DNA of 64,000 nucleotides, from positions 8,184,001-8,248,000 of the forward strand of contig NZ_CP118527.1 of NCBI RefSeq assembly GCF_028885415.1, given 5' to 3'. Below, in pieces: positions 35,579 through 44,140 of this stretch. This DNA is from Streptomyces coeruleorubidus. GTDB lineage: Bacteria; Actinomycetota; Actinomycetes; Streptomycetales; Streptomycetaceae. The notes below the pieces were generated by a model. That model was given only the letters and a program-made list of their open reading frames with translations. It had not been told where the DNA came from and searched no databases. The position numbers and the translations under genes were made by a program. Each line of letters begins with the position of its first letter. The stretch's first letter is position 1.

Positions 35579-36031
35579 GTGAAAGCTGAAGACAACCTCG
35601 GCACGGCCGAGACGCTACGGCTCGGCGTGTCACGTCTGGCCACGCGCCTGCGCGCCCAGCACCCCGGACGCGGCCAGGCGCTCACCCGCATGTCCGCTTC
35701 GGTGCTGGCCAACCTGCGCCATGACGGTCCGCTGACCCCCACCGCGCTGGCCGCCATCGAAGGGCTCCAGCCGCAGTCCCTGACCCGCGTCCTGAACGAG
35801 CTGGAGGAACGCGGCCGCATCGTCCGGTCGACCAATCGCAAGGACCGCCGCAGCCAGGACATCGCCATCACGGACCTCGGCATCCAGGCGCTCGACGGGC
35901 ACGTGCAGGAGGGGAACCGCTGGCTCGCCTCGGCACTTGTGACCCTGACCCCGACCGAGCGCGGTGTGCTCGAACTGGCCGCCGGCCTGATGGTGCGACT
36001 GGCCGAGACCGCCCCTGATCAGCCTCGGTAG
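35579..36031 (+). CDS. MarR-family transcriptional regulator
   Basis: A 150-residue winged-helix protein of normal MarR size. The recognition region is PLTPTALAAIEGLQPQSLTRVL and the wing has RIVRSTNRKDRRSQDIAITDLG, followed by dimerisation helices rich in Leu (ERGVLELAAGLMVRL). The GTG at 35579 has no good ribosome-binding site and lies just after the presumed promoter, so the message may be leaderless; a TTG three codons upstream is the alternative. It probably represses the divergent ABC efflux operon and itself. Its last 13 bases overlap the convergent AcoR-like gene. Confidence 0.9.
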   Translation: MKAEDNLGTAETLRLGVSRLATRLRAQHPGRGQALTRMSASVLANLRHDGPLTPTALAAIEGLQPQSLTRVLNELEERGRIVRSTNRKDRRSQDIAITDLGIQALDGHVQEGNRWLASALVTLTPTERGVLELAAGLMVRLAETAPDQPR

Positions 36032-38166
36032 CCCCGCAGCTTGCGGTACAGCGTCGCCCGGCCGATGCCCAGCGCGGCCGCCGCGCGCGCCTTGTTGCCG
36101 CCGTGGCGGCGCAGCGCATCCAGTATCGCGGCGCGCTCGGCGTGCTCCATCGGGCTGAGGGGCCGCGCGGCCGGACCCTCCCGCACGGCGTCCGGCAGCT
36201 CCGCCCGGCGCACCGGCCCCGACATCCGGCGGTGCTCCGCGAGGGCCCGGACGACATGGGCCAGCTCGGTGACGTTCCCGGGCCACGGGTACCGCTCGAG
36301 TGCGCGCAGGGCGTCCAGGGTCCAGGTCAGCGGCGGTTGCCCGGGGGCCGGCCGTGGCGCCAGGGCCGGCAGCAGCTCCCGTATGTCCTCGGTGCGTTCC
36401 CGCAGTGGAGGCAGGGTCACCGAGCGGGCGGACAGTTTGTCCAGCAGGCGCTGGAGGCAGGGGCCGACCGGCGTGCCGGGCGTGTAGGTGACCAGCAGCC
36501 GGATGTCCGGGTGCGTGTCGAGCAGGGAGTTGAGCGCGGCCACGCCGGGCTGCGCGAGGCGTTCGGCGTGCCGGAGCAGAAGCGGAAGACCGGCCGGCCA
36601 GGTGGGCAGGGCCCTTTCGAGCCCGACATCCAGCGCCGCGTCGGCGACCTCGACGGCCTGGGTCCCGAGCAGGTCCAGAGCCAGCGCGGACTTGCCGGTT
36701 CCGCGCTCACCGGTCAGCAGCAACGGCTCCGGCGAGCCGGCCAGTTCGACGGCACGCCCGACGGCGTGGCCCCAGGGGACCGACGAGCCGGTGAGCGAGC
36801 AGGGCGGGCGCGGCACGGCCGGCGACGCCACGGGACGGGCGAGCGGCTCCAGGACGGCGACGATCCCGATGACCACGCCGTCCAGACGCACCGGATCGAC
36901 CCGCGCGACGCATCCAGCGCCCTCCGGCAGCTCCGGCAGCTCCGGCAGCTCGGCCAGGCCCGTGTCCTCGGGCTGCCCCGCGTCACTCACGGCATTCGCA
37001 TGCCGCGCGCTCACCGCCGTACGCTCCAGCGCCCCGAGCACCTCGGGCGTCAGCAACTGCTGCGCGGAGTCGCTGATCAGGCGGTTACGACCGTCCAAGG
37101 CGGCCACGGCCCGGTATGATCCGCCGGCCGCCCGGTCTGATCCGTCCGCGGCCCGGTCGGGTCCGCGCGCCGCCCGGTCTGATCCGTCCGCGGCCCGGTC
37201 GGGTCCGCGCGCCGCCCGGTCTGATCCGTCCGCGGCCCGGTCGGGTCCGCGCGCCGCCCGGTCTGATCCGTCCGCGGCCCGGTCGGGTCCGCGCGCCGCC
37301 CGGTCTGATCCGTCCGCGGCCCGGTCGGGTCCGCGCGCCGCCCGGTCTGATCCGTCCGCGGCCCGGTCGGGTCCGCGCGCCGCCCGGTCTGATCCGTCCG
37401 CGGCCCGGTCGGGTCCGCGCGCCGCCCGGTCTGATCCGTCCGCGGCCCCGCCCGGTCCGTCCGCCGCCCGCTCCGATCCATCCACCACCCGCTCCGGCCC
37501 GCCGGCCGCCCGCAGATAGGCGTCCAGCAGCACCCGCTCCGCCCGCCCCGCCCGCGCACGCAGCTCCGTCTCGACCGCCGCGGCGGCGGCCTCGGCGAGT
37601 GCCGCCTGCGGATGCGGCGAACGCGCGCCGCCCAGCCGCGACGCGAGCGACGCGACCGTCAGCGTGCCGGCGACCCGGCCGCCCTCCGGTGCGAACACCG
37701 GGACGCTCACGGCGGACACGTCCTGCCACCGGTCGAGGAAGTGCTCGGGTCCGTGCACCTCGGCCCGGCGCCGGATGCGCAGGGCGAGAGCCGCGCTGTT
37801 GTTGCCGACCTCCTGCTCCGACAGGACGGGGCACGGATCGAGCCCGGGTACGCTCCCCGCCGTCCACAGCACGCGCAGCCGCTCGTCGGTCAGGACGAGG
37901 AGCGACCGGTCCGCGCCCAGGGCCGGGACGAGCCGGTCGAGCACCGGCCGGGCGGCACCGAGCAGCGCCGACTCCACGGGGCGCGCGGGAGCGGCGACCG
38001 GCTCCTTCAAGTCGTGCGGCACACCGAAGAACCGCGCCCGCCGCCACGCCGCGACGACCTCCTCCGGAACGCCGCCGGGCAGCGGACGCCCCGACAGGAA
38101 CCGCTCGCGGGCGAGACGCAGCGAGGGCCGGGCGGTGGCTGCGGGGGAGGGCTCGGTCGTGGTCAC
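36019..38166 (-). CDS. AcoR-like GAF/AAA+/Fis-type transcriptional regulator with 42-bp repeat linker
   Basis: A 715-residue regulator. The N-terminus (AWRRARFFGVPHDL) and a GAF domain at about residues 75-215 (LVLTDERLRVLW, EQEVGNNSAALALR) form an AcoR-type sensor. A linker with seven exact copies of AADGSDRAARGPDR plus a partial one follows at about 240-350. An AAA+ domain comes next (Walker A LTGERGTGKSALAL), but the sigma-54-contact motif GAFTGA is missing. The C-terminal Fis-type helix-turn-helix is GGNKARAAAALGIGRATLYRKL. Actinobacteria lack sigma-54, so it must act with another sigma factor. The GTG start is divergent from the aromatic operon, which it probably activates in response to a substrate bound by the GAF domain. 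Confidence 0.88.
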   Translation of the reverse strand: MTTTEPSPAATARPSLRLARERFLSGRPLPGGVPEEVVAAWRRARFFGVPHDLKEPVAAPARPVESALLGAARPVLDRLVPALGADRSLLVLTDERLRVLWTAGSVPGLDPCPVLSEQEVGNNSAALALRIRRRAEVHGPEHFLDRWQDVSAVSVPVFAPEGGRVAGTLTVASLASRLGGARSPHPQAALAEAAAAAVETELRARAGRAERVLLDAYLRAAGGPERVVDGSERAADGPGGAADGSDRAARGPDRAADGSDRAARGPDRAADGSDRAARGPDRAADGSDRAARGPDRAADGSDRAARGPDRAADGSDRAARGPDRAADGSDRAARGPDRAADGSDRAAGGSYRAVAALDGRNRLISDSAQQLLTPEVLGALERTAVSARHANAVSDAGQPEDTGLAELPELPELPEGAGCVARVDPVRLDGVVIGIVAVLEPLARPVASPAVPRPPCSLTGSSVPWGHAVGRAVELAGSPEPLLLTGERGTGKSALALDLLGTQAVEVADAALDVGLERALPTWPAGLPLLLRHAERLAQPGVAALNSLLDTHPDIRLLVTYTPGTPVGPCLQRLLDKLSARSVTLPPLRERTEDIRELLPALAPRPAPGQPPLTWTLDALRALERYPWPGNVTELAHVVRALAEHRRMSGPVRRAELPDAVREGPAARPLSPMEHAERAAILDALRRHGGNKARAAAALGIGRATLYRKLRGYRG
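37139..37432 (-). repeat. Perfect 42-bp minisatellite (7 copies) inside the AcoR-like regulator
   Basis: Seven head-to-tail units start at 37139 and every 42 bases to 37391; a diverged eighth begins at 37433. By eye all seven are identical. Each encodes AADGSDRAARGPDR on the minus strand, so gain or loss of units keeps the frame and changes only linker length between the GAF and AAA+ domains. Perfect identity suggests recent expansion by slippage or recombination. Confidence 0.95.
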
Positions 38167-38235
38167 AGCACACCCACCGTAGCGGGTTCGATTGAACGGG
38201 CAACCACTGCCGTGGGCGACGCTCCTCTTCGCGAA

Positions 38236-38260
38236 CGGGTGTCTCGTAATGAGACACCCG
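38236..38260. promoter_or_regulatory. 25-bp palindrome, copy 1, upstream of the aromatic operon
   Basis: Perfect 10-base arms CGGGTGTCTC and GAGACACCCG with spacer GTAAT lie in the 181-base gap between the AcoR-like regulator and the monooxygenase. The core TGT-N11-ACA resembles activator sites of Fis-type enhancer-binding proteins. An identical 25-base copy is found at 43082, upstream of the YceI gene. It is the most likely binding site of the adjacent regulator. Confidence 0.8.
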
Positions 38261-38347
38261 CGACCGGCCGAGCCACTCCATGATCATGGCGCTCGATGTC
38301 CGCCCCGTACCCCCCCGTATCTCCCCGTAACCCCCGCAGGAGCGCCC

Positions 38348-40087
38348 GTGTCCACCGTCGTCGAGACCGACGTCCTGATCGTGGGCAGCGGCCCCGCCGG
38401 TGCCTCGGCCGCGCTCGCCCTGAGCACCTACGGCGTGCCCAACATCGTGGTGACCCGCTACGCGAGCCTCGCCGACACGCCCCGCGCGCACATCACCAAC
38501 CAGCGCACCATGGAGGTACTGCGCGACCTCGGCGTCGAGCAGGAGGTCGTCGCGCAGGCCACGCCGCAGCACCTGATGGGCAACACGACGTTCTGCACCA
38601 GCCTCGCGGGCGAGGAACTGGGCCGGGTGCGCTCCTGGGGCAACGACCCCCTCGTACAGGCGGAACACGAACTCGCCAGCCCCACCCGCATGTGCGACAT
38701 GCCGCAGCACCTCATGGAGCCGGTCCTGGTGAACGCGGCCGTCGCCCGCGGCACCCAGCTCCGCTTCCAGACCGAGTACCTCTCCCACACCCAGGACGCC
38801 GACGGCGTCACGGCCACCGTCCACGACCGGCTGCGCGGGGACACGTACGAGATCCGCGCCAAGTACCTGATCGGCGCCGACGGCGGACGCTCCAAGGTCG
38901 CCGCGGACGCCGGGCTGCCGATGGGCGGCCAGATGGGCGTGGCCGGCAGCATCAACATCGTCTTCGAGGCGGATCTGGCGAAGTACACCGCCCACCGCCC
39001 GGCCACCCTGTACTGGGTCCTCGCGCCCGGCGCGACGGTCGGCGGCATCGGCGCGGGCCTGGTGCGCTGCGTCCGCCCCTGGACCGAGTGGCTGATCGTG
39101 TGGGGCTACGACGTCACCGCGGGCGCCCCGGACCTGACCACCGAGTACGCCGAATCCGTCGTGCGGGGGCTCGTCGGAGACGACGACATCCCCGTGACCG
39201 TCAAGTCGTCCTCCGCGTGGACCGTCAACGAGATGTACGCGGAGAGCTACGCGAACGGCCGCGTCTTCTGCGCCGGCGACGCCGTGCACCGGCATCCCCC
39301 GTCCAACGGCCTCGGCTCCAACACCTCCATCCAGGACGCCTACAACCTGGCCTGGAAGCTCAAACTCGTCCTCGACGGCACCGCCCACCCCAGGCTGCTC
39401 GACAGCTACACCGCCGAGCGCGCGCCCATCGGCCGGCAGATCGTCACCCGCGCCAACCGGTCGATCCGCGAGACCGCCCCGATCTTCGAGGCCCTCGACG
39501 GGCTCTCCCCGCAGACCCCCGAGCAGCTGTGGGCCAACATCGCCGCCCGCAAGGAGGCCACCGAGGCCGCCGAGAAGCAGCGCGCGGAGCTGCGCGAGGC
39601 GATCGCCTTCAAGGCGTACGAGTTCAACGCGCACGGCGTCGACCTCAACCAGCGCTACACCTCCGGCGCGATCGTCCCGGACGGCACGGCCGACCCCGGC
39701 TTCGCCCGCGACCCCGAGCTGCACCACCAGCCCTCCTCCCGCCCCGGCGCCCGGCTCCCGCACGCCTGGATCACCTCGGGCTCCCGCACGCTCTCCACCC
39801 TCGACACGGTCGGCCGGGGCCGCTTCACCCTGCTGACCGGCATCGGGGGAGAGGACTGGGTGCGGGCGGCCGGGGCCCAGGAGGTGGAGATCGCCACCGT
39901 GGTGATCGGGCCGGGGCAGGAGTACGAGGACCCGTACGGCGACTGGGCGCGCCTGAGCGAGATCTCCGACGCGGGCGCCCTGCTCGTGCGCCCCGACGGT
40001 TTCGTCGCCTTCCGGCACGCGTCCGCCGCGCCGGACGCCGGCGAACTGCTCACGGACGCGTTGCGGACCATCCTCGGACACGCCTGA
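38348..40087 (+). CDS. FAD-dependent aromatic monooxygenase (TfdB/phenol hydroxylase-like)
   Basis: A 579-residue class A flavoprotein monooxygenase. The FAD dinucleotide site is VLIVGSGPAGASAALAL at the N-terminus, the DG motif is LIGADGGRSKVA and the GD motif is VFCAGDAVHRHPPSNGLG; a thioredoxin-like C-terminal domain of about 150 residues completes the phenol-hydroxylase/TfdB architecture. It uses NAD(P)H and O2 to add a hydroxyl ortho or para to a phenolic group. The GTG at 38348 follows AGGAG by five bases. With the hydroxyquinol-type dioxygenase and maleylacetate reductase downstream, it likely makes hydroxyquinol from a resorcinol-like substrate. Confidence 0.9.
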   Translation: MSTVVETDVLIVGSGPAGASAALALSTYGVPNIVVTRYASLADTPRAHITNQRTMEVLRDLGVEQEVVAQATPQHLMGNTTFCTSLAGEELGRVRSWGNDPLVQAEHELASPTRMCDMPQHLMEPVLVNAAVARGTQLRFQTEYLSHTQDADGVTATVHDRLRGDTYEIRAKYLIGADGGRSKVAADAGLPMGGQMGVAGSINIVFEADLAKYTAHRPATLYWVLAPGATVGGIGAGLVRCVRPWTEWLIVWGYDVTAGAPDLTTEYAESVVRGLVGDDDIPVTVKSSSAWTVNEMYAESYANGRVFCAGDAVHRHPPSNGLGSNTSIQDAYNLAWKLKLVLDGTAHPRLLDSYTAERAPIGRQIVTRANRSIRETAPIFEALDGLSPQTPEQLWANIAARKEATEAAEKQRAELREAIAFKAYEFNAHGVDLNQRYTSGAIVPDGTADPGFARDPELHHQPSSRPGARLPHAWITSGSRTLSTLDTVGRGRFTLLTGIGGEDWVRAAGAQEVEIATVVIGPGQEYEDPYGDWARLSEISDAGALLVRPDGFVAFRHASAAPDAGELLTDALRTILGHA

Positions 40088-40145
40088 GCGCGGAATCGGA
40101 CGCCTCTGAGTGCGGGATCGGACGCGCCTGAGCGCGCAATCATGG
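40081..40145 (+). repeat. Three short imperfect tandem repeats after the monooxygenase stop
   Basis: Three 20-24-base units of the form CGCCTGAGCGCGGAATCGGA start at 40081, 40101 and 40123; the first includes the monooxygenase stop codon and the others repeat it as noncoding copies. They fill most of the 89-base gap before the dioxygenase. No function is evident. Confidence 0.6.
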
Positions 40146-40176
40146 AAGTAACGGACGTCGATGACGAGGAGCCGGG

Positions 40177-41046
40177 ATGACCACCGACACGACCGGGGCC
40201 GGCGTCACCGAGCAGGCCCTCGCCAGCCTCCGGGGGACCACCGACCCGCGGCTGCGCGAGCTGCTCACCGGCCTCGTCCGCCATCTGCACGACTTCGCGC
40301 GCGAGACCCGGCTGACCCAGCAGGAGTGGGAGCGGGCGATCGGCTTTCTGACGGCGACCGGGCGGGCCTGCACCGACACCCGGCAGGAGTTCATCCTGCT
40401 GTCGGACGTGCTCGGGCTGTCCATGCTCGTGGAGACCGTCAACGGCCACCGCGCGCCCGGCGCCACCGAGTCCACCGTGCTCGGCCCCTTCCACATGACC
40501 GAGTCGCCGGTCCGCGCCCTCGGCGACGACATCGACCTGGTGGGCGGCGGCGAACCGTGCGTGGTCGGCGGCCGGGTGCTGTCCGCGGACGGCACAGCGC
40601 TGCCCGGCGCCGTCGTCGACGTCTGGCAGGCCGACGACAAGGGCTTCTACGACGTCCAGCAGCCCGGCGTCCAGCCCGCGGGCAACGGACGCGGACTGTT
40701 CACCGCCGACCCCGAGGGCCGCTTCTGGTTCCGCACCTGTGCCCCGGCGCCGTACCCGATCCCCACCGACGGCCCCGTCGGCGGGCTGCTGCGCGCGACC
40801 GGGCGGCACCCCTACCGCCCCGCGCACATCCACTTCATCGCCACGGCCGAGGGACACACGCCCCTCACCACGCACATCTTCGTGGCCGGCGGCGACTACC
40901 TCGACTCCGACGCGGTGTTCGCCGTGAAGGAGAGCCTCGTCCAGGACTTCGCGCAGACCGACGACCCGGCCCTGGCGCGAGAGTTCGGCGTGGCGAACCC
41001 CTTCCGGCACGCCCGCTTCGACCTCGTACTGGAGCGTGCCGCATGA
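40177..41046 (+). CDS. Intradiol dioxygenase, probable hydroxyquinol 1,2-dioxygenase
   Basis: A 289-residue enzyme with the N-terminal helical dimerisation domain (FILLSDVLGLSMLVETVNG) and the catalytic beta domain. The non-haem Fe(III) ligands can be assigned: Tyr in DDKGFYDVQ, Tyr in CAPAPYPIPTDG, and the two His of HPYRPAHIHFIA. The TVLGPFHM segment and overall length fit hydroxyquinol/catechol 1,2-dioxygenases. The downstream maleylacetate reductase, overlapping by four bases, favours hydroxyquinol as substrate and maleylacetate as product. GAGGAG precedes the ATG. Confidence 0.92.
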   Translation: MTTDTTGAGVTEQALASLRGTTDPRLRELLTGLVRHLHDFARETRLTQQEWERAIGFLTATGRACTDTRQEFILLSDVLGLSMLVETVNGHRAPGATESTVLGPFHMTESPVRALGDDIDLVGGGEPCVVGGRVLSADGTALPGAVVDVWQADDKGFYDVQQPGVQPAGNGRGLFTADPEGRFWFRTCAPAPYPIPTDGPVGGLLRATGRHPYRPAHIHFIATAEGHTPLTTHIFVAGGDYLDSDAVFAVKESLVQDFAQTDDPALAREFGVANPFRHARFDLVLERAA

Positions 41047-42134
41047 CGTTCCCGAGTGACTTCTCGTACGAGACCCGGCCCGTCCGGGTCGTGTTCCGGC
41101 CCGGCGCGGCCGTCACCGCGACCCCGGGCGAGGCCGCACGCCTGGGCCTGCGGCGGCTGCTCGTGGTCTGCGGCAGCCGGGGCGAAGCAGTCGCCCGGGC
41201 GGTCGCGGACGCGCTCGGCGACGCCTGCGTGGGAGTGCACGCCGAGGCCCGGATGCACGTCCCCGTCGAGGACGCCGACCGGGCCGTCGCGGCGGTACGG
41301 GCGGCCGGGGCGGACGGCTGCGTCGCGGTCGGCGGGGGCTCCGCCATCGGACTCGGCAAGGCGATCGCGCTGCGCACCGGGCTGCCGCTGATCGCCGTGC
41401 CCTCGACCTACTCGGGTTCCGAGATGACCCCCGTGTGGGGCCTGACCGAGCACGGCACCAAGCGCACCGGCCGCGACCCGGTCGTCCAGCCCCGCAGCGT
41501 CGTCTACGACCCCCGTCTCACCCTCTCCCTGCCCGTGCCGCTGACCGTGACCAGCGGCGTCAACGCGCTCGCGCACGCCGTCGAGGCGCTGTACGCCCCG
41601 GACACCTCGCCGCTGGTCTCGGTCATGGCCGAGGAGGGCGTGCGGGCGATGACCGAGGCACTGCCGCGACTGGCCGCCGACCCGGAGGACCTCGACGCGC
41701 GCAGCCGGGCGCTGTACGCGGCCTGGCTGTGCGGCACGTGCCTCGGCTCGACCACGATGGGCCTGCACCACAAGGTGTGCCACGTGCTGGGCGGCACCTT
41801 CGGACTGCCGCACGCCGAGACGCACACCGTCGTGCTGCCGTACGTCCTCGCCTACAACACCCCCGCCGCCCCGCACGCGCTGACCGTACTGCGACGGGCC
41901 CTCGGCGCCGACGACCCGCCCCGCGCCCTGTGGGAGCTGGCCGGGCGCCTCGGAGCACCGCGTTCCCTCGCCGGACTCGGCCTCGCGGAAGGCGATGTGA
42001 CACCGGCGGCGGACCGGGTCGCGGGCGAGCCGTACGCCAACCCGCGCCCGGTGACGGCGGACGAGGCCCGGGCCGTGCTGCGAGCGGCGTACGAGGGCGG
42101 CCCGCCGGAGCCGGCCGGGGAAACCACCCTTTAG
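41043..42134 (+). CDS. Maleylacetate reductase (iron-alcohol dehydrogenase family)
   Basis: A 363-residue group III iron-alcohol-dehydrogenase-like protein, the usual size for maleylacetate reductases (350-360). NAD-site motif AVGGGSAIGLGKAIAL, PSTYSGSEMTPVWGLTE, VTSGVNALAHAVEALYA and the HHKVCHVLGGTFGLPHAETH segment are all family hallmarks. It reduces maleylacetate to 3-oxoadipate with NADH, feeding the beta-ketoadipate route. It starts inside the stop of the dioxygenase. The later steps of the route are not in the window. Confidence 0.93.
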   Translation: MTFPSDFSYETRPVRVVFRPGAAVTATPGEAARLGLRRLLVVCGSRGEAVARAVADALGDACVGVHAEARMHVPVEDADRAVAAVRAAGADGCVAVGGGSAIGLGKAIALRTGLPLIAVPSTYSGSEMTPVWGLTEHGTKRTGRDPVVQPRSVVYDPRLTLSLPVPLTVTSGVNALAHAVEALYAPDTSPLVSVMAEEGVRAMTEALPRLAADPEDLDARSRALYAAWLCGTCLGSTTMGLHHKVCHVLGGTFGLPHAETHTVVLPYVLAYNTPAAPHALTVLRRALGADDPPRALWELAGRLGAPRSLAGLGLAEGDVTPAADRVAGEPYANPRPVTADEARAVLRAAYEGGPPEPAGETTL

Positions 42135-42155
42135 CGGATGCACAGCGGAGACAGA

Positions 42156-42180
42156 CTTGCGGACAGAAAGTGACCGCAAG
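42156..42180. promoter_or_regulatory. Inverted repeat upstream of the NmrA-like SDR gene
   Basis: Perfect 7-base arms CTTGCGG and CCGCAAG, spaced 11 bases, end 18 bases before the ATG at 42199. The contained ACTTG...AAAGT elements resemble HxlR-type sites often found at such reductase genes, but no HxlR gene is adjacent here. Confidence 0.45.
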
Positions 42181-42198
42181 GCTTCCTATGGTCGTGCC

Positions 42199-43035
42199 AT
42201 GACGCAGACGCAGAAGATTCTTGTCACCGGCGCCACCGGAACCGTCGGCCGCCAGGTCGTAGCCGAACTGCTCGCCCGGGGGCACGAGGTCCGCGCCCTC
42301 ACCCGGGACGCCGCGAAGGCCGCTTTCCCGGCCGGTGTGGAGGTCGTCGAGGGCGACCTGACCCAACCGGACGGCCTGGCCCCGGCGCTGGAGGGGGTCA
42401 CCGGCCTCCATCTGATCACCTTCGGCGGCGCCGCCTTCACCCCGCTGGAGACCGGCCCGCGCATCCTTGAGCTGGCCCGCTCGGCCGGCGTCCGCCGAAT
42501 CACCGTGCTGCACGGCGGCGGGCCCACCCCGCTGGAGGACGCGGTGCGTGCCGACGACGGTGTGCACTGGACCGTGCTCATGCCGGTCGAGTTCATGGCC
42601 AACGCCCTGGAGTGGGCGGACGGGATCGTGGCCTCGGGCGAGGTGCGGGAGCCGTTCGTCGCACGGCTGAGTGCCATGGTCCACGAGGGCGACATCGGCG
42701 CCGTCGCCGCGGTCGCGCTCACGGAGGAGGGCCACGGAGGCCAGGAGTACGTGATCACCGGCCCCGAACTGCTCACCGTCGGCGACAAGGTGGCGACGAT
42801 CGCCGCCGCCGTCGGCCGTCAGGTCACGCTGGTCGAGCTGACCGAGGAACAGGCCGTCGAGCAGTGGCGGGCGACGGGCCTCCCGGAGGACGTGATCGGC
42901 TTCCTGCTGGAGGCGTACGGCAACACCCCCGAGGTGGGCCGCACGGTCGTCGGCACCGTCGAGAAGGTCACCGGCCGCCCGGCCCGCACCTTCGCCCACT
43001 GGGCGGCGGAACACGCGGACGCGTTCAAGGCGTAG
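42199..43035 (+). CDS. NmrA-like NAD(P)-binding SDR protein
   Basis: A 278-residue atypical short-chain dehydrogenase. The N-terminal nucleotide-binding loop is ILVTGATGTVGRQVVAELLARG, followed by VRALTRDAAKAAFP and VEVVEGDLTQPDGL; no YxxxK catalytic pair is evident, as in NmrA-like proteins and NAD(P)H-sensing or quinone-reducing relatives. A TATGGT box lies seven bases before the ATG and no ribosome-binding site is seen, so the message may be leaderless. An inverted repeat precedes the box. Not obviously part of the aromatic operon, although it lies between its two shared palindromes. Confidence 0.88.
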   Translation: MTQTQKILVTGATGTVGRQVVAELLARGHEVRALTRDAAKAAFPAGVEVVEGDLTQPDGLAPALEGVTGLHLITFGGAAFTPLETGPRILELARSAGVRRITVLHGGGPTPLEDAVRADDGVHWTVLMPVEFMANALEWADGIVASGEVREPFVARLSAMVHEGDIGAVAAVALTEEGHGGQEYVITGPELLTVGDKVATIAAAVGRQVTLVELTEEQAVEQWRATGLPEDVIGFLLEAYGNTPEVGRTVVGTVEKVTGRPARTFAHWAAEHADAFKA

Positions 43036-43081
43036 GCGCCGAGCGGACGTCTCCGGCCGTCTCCCACTGTCAGGGCGTCTC

Positions 43082-43106
43082 CGGGTGTCTCGTAATGAGA
43101 CACCCG
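43082..43106. promoter_or_regulatory. 25-bp palindrome, copy 2, upstream of the YceI gene
   Basis: Identical base for base to the palindrome at 38236-38260 (arms CGGGTGTCTC/GAGACACCCG, spacer GTAAT). It is centred about 130 bases before the YceI start, a typical distance for an activator site. It links the YceI gene to the AcoR-like regulator. Confidence 0.8.
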
Positions 43107-43225
43107 TCCCGGAGACCGGTCCCGCAAGATCGACAAGGGGGTGTGACCGCAGCATGGTGCGGCCGTAGGCGTGCGCTGACCTCGCCGCCCGTACGGCCGT
43201 GCCGCCCCGATGAAAGGTGAACCAC

Positions 43226-44140
43226 ATGGCCCTCGCACTGCTCAGGCGCCGACGACTCAGGGGCGCCTCCGCCGCAGCGGCGGGCCTCGCCCTCCCCCTG
43301 CCCTCCGGCGCGGGTGCCGTGGCCCGCGAGGTCGTCGACCCCATGGGCACGCCCCTGGCGGCCGCGGACGTCACCGTCACCGCGCTGGACACCCACCGGG
43401 TGGCAGCCCGCGGGACGACCGACCCGTACGGCTACTTCCTCGCCGCGCTGCCGCCCGGCCGGTACAGCTTGATGATCGCGGCGGAGGGCCTTCAGCCGCA
43501 CCGCGAGACCATCGAGATCGCGATGGGCGCGTCGGCGCCCACCGAGCGGGTCTGGCTGCGTCCGGCCGAGGCCCTCCAGCTGCCGACGCCCGGAACCTGG
43601 CTCTTCGACCCGCCGCACACCGCGATCCGGTTCATCGCCAAGCACGTCGGCATGGCCCATGTCCACGGCCGCTTCGAACGCTTCGAGGGCGGGATCCGGA
43701 TCGCCCAGGACATGACCGACTCCCGGGTGCACGTCCGCATCGACGCCTCCAGCATCAACACCGGCAACACCACCCGCGACAACCACCTGCGGTCCGCCGA
43801 CTTCCTGGACGTCGAACGCTTCCCGTACATCGACTTCACGAGCGCCCGCTTCGCCTACCGGGGCGGCAGCAAGTGGACGCTGCTGGGCTCCCTCACGATG
43901 CACGGCGTCAGCCGCTCGGTCTCGCTGGACACCACCTACCTCGGCACGGTGAACGGCGGCTACGGGCAGGAACTGCGCTGCGCGGCCCTGGCGACGGCGG
44001 AGCTGCACCGCGAGGACTTCACGCTCAACTGGCGTTCGATGCTGGCCCGGGGCATCGCGGTGGTCGGTCCGACCGTGCAGCTGGAGCTGGACGTCCAGGC
44101 GATGTACCGGACCCACGACACCCCGACCCCGCCGGAATAA
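43226..44140 (+). CDS. YceI family protein with N-terminal carboxypeptidase-regulatory-like domain
   Basis: A 304-residue protein. Residues about 28-105 form a transthyretin/carboxypeptidase-regulatory-like beta domain (REVVDPMGTPLAAADVTVTA, DPYGYFLAALPPGRYSL). Residues about 125-300 are a YceI lipocalin-like barrel (TWLFDPPHTAIRFIAKHVGM, VHVRIDASSINTGN, FLDVERFPYIDFTSARF, LTMHGVSRSVSL). YceI proteins bind polyisoprenoid lipids such as quinones. The Arg-rich N-terminus followed by an Ala-rich stretch may be a weak export signal, but this is uncertain. The ATG at 43226 has AAAGGTGA five bases upstream. The upstream palindrome suggests co-control with the aromatic operon. Confidence 0.9.
   Translation: MALALLRRRRLRGASAAAAGLALPLPSGAGAVAREVVDPMGTPLAAADVTVTALDTHRVAARGTTDPYGYFLAALPPGRYSLMIAAEGLQPHRETIEIAMGASAPTERVWLRPAEALQLPTPGTWLFDPPHTAIRFIAKHVGMAHVHGRFERFEGGIRIAQDMTDSRVHVRIDASSINTGNTTRDNHLRSADFLDVERFPYIDFTSARFAYRGGSKWTLLGSLTMHGVSRSVSLDTTYLGTVNGGYGQELRCAALATAELHREDFTLNWRSMLARGIAVVGPTVQLELDVQAMYRTHDTPTPPE

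Noticed and set aside
37139-37474. CRISPR-like regular array
   Set aside because: Units are head to tail with no unique spacers, and they are in frame inside a protein gene; this is a minisatellite.
37085-40081. Minus-strand open frame of nearly 1,000 codons opposite the FAD monooxygenase
   Set aside because: The plus strand has clear FAD motifs in a full-length family protein; the minus translation is low complexity and has no recognisable domain.
40081-40145. Small noncoding RNA or attenuator before the dioxygenase
   Set aside because: Only imperfect direct repeats are visible, with no stable hairpin or promoter-like motif.
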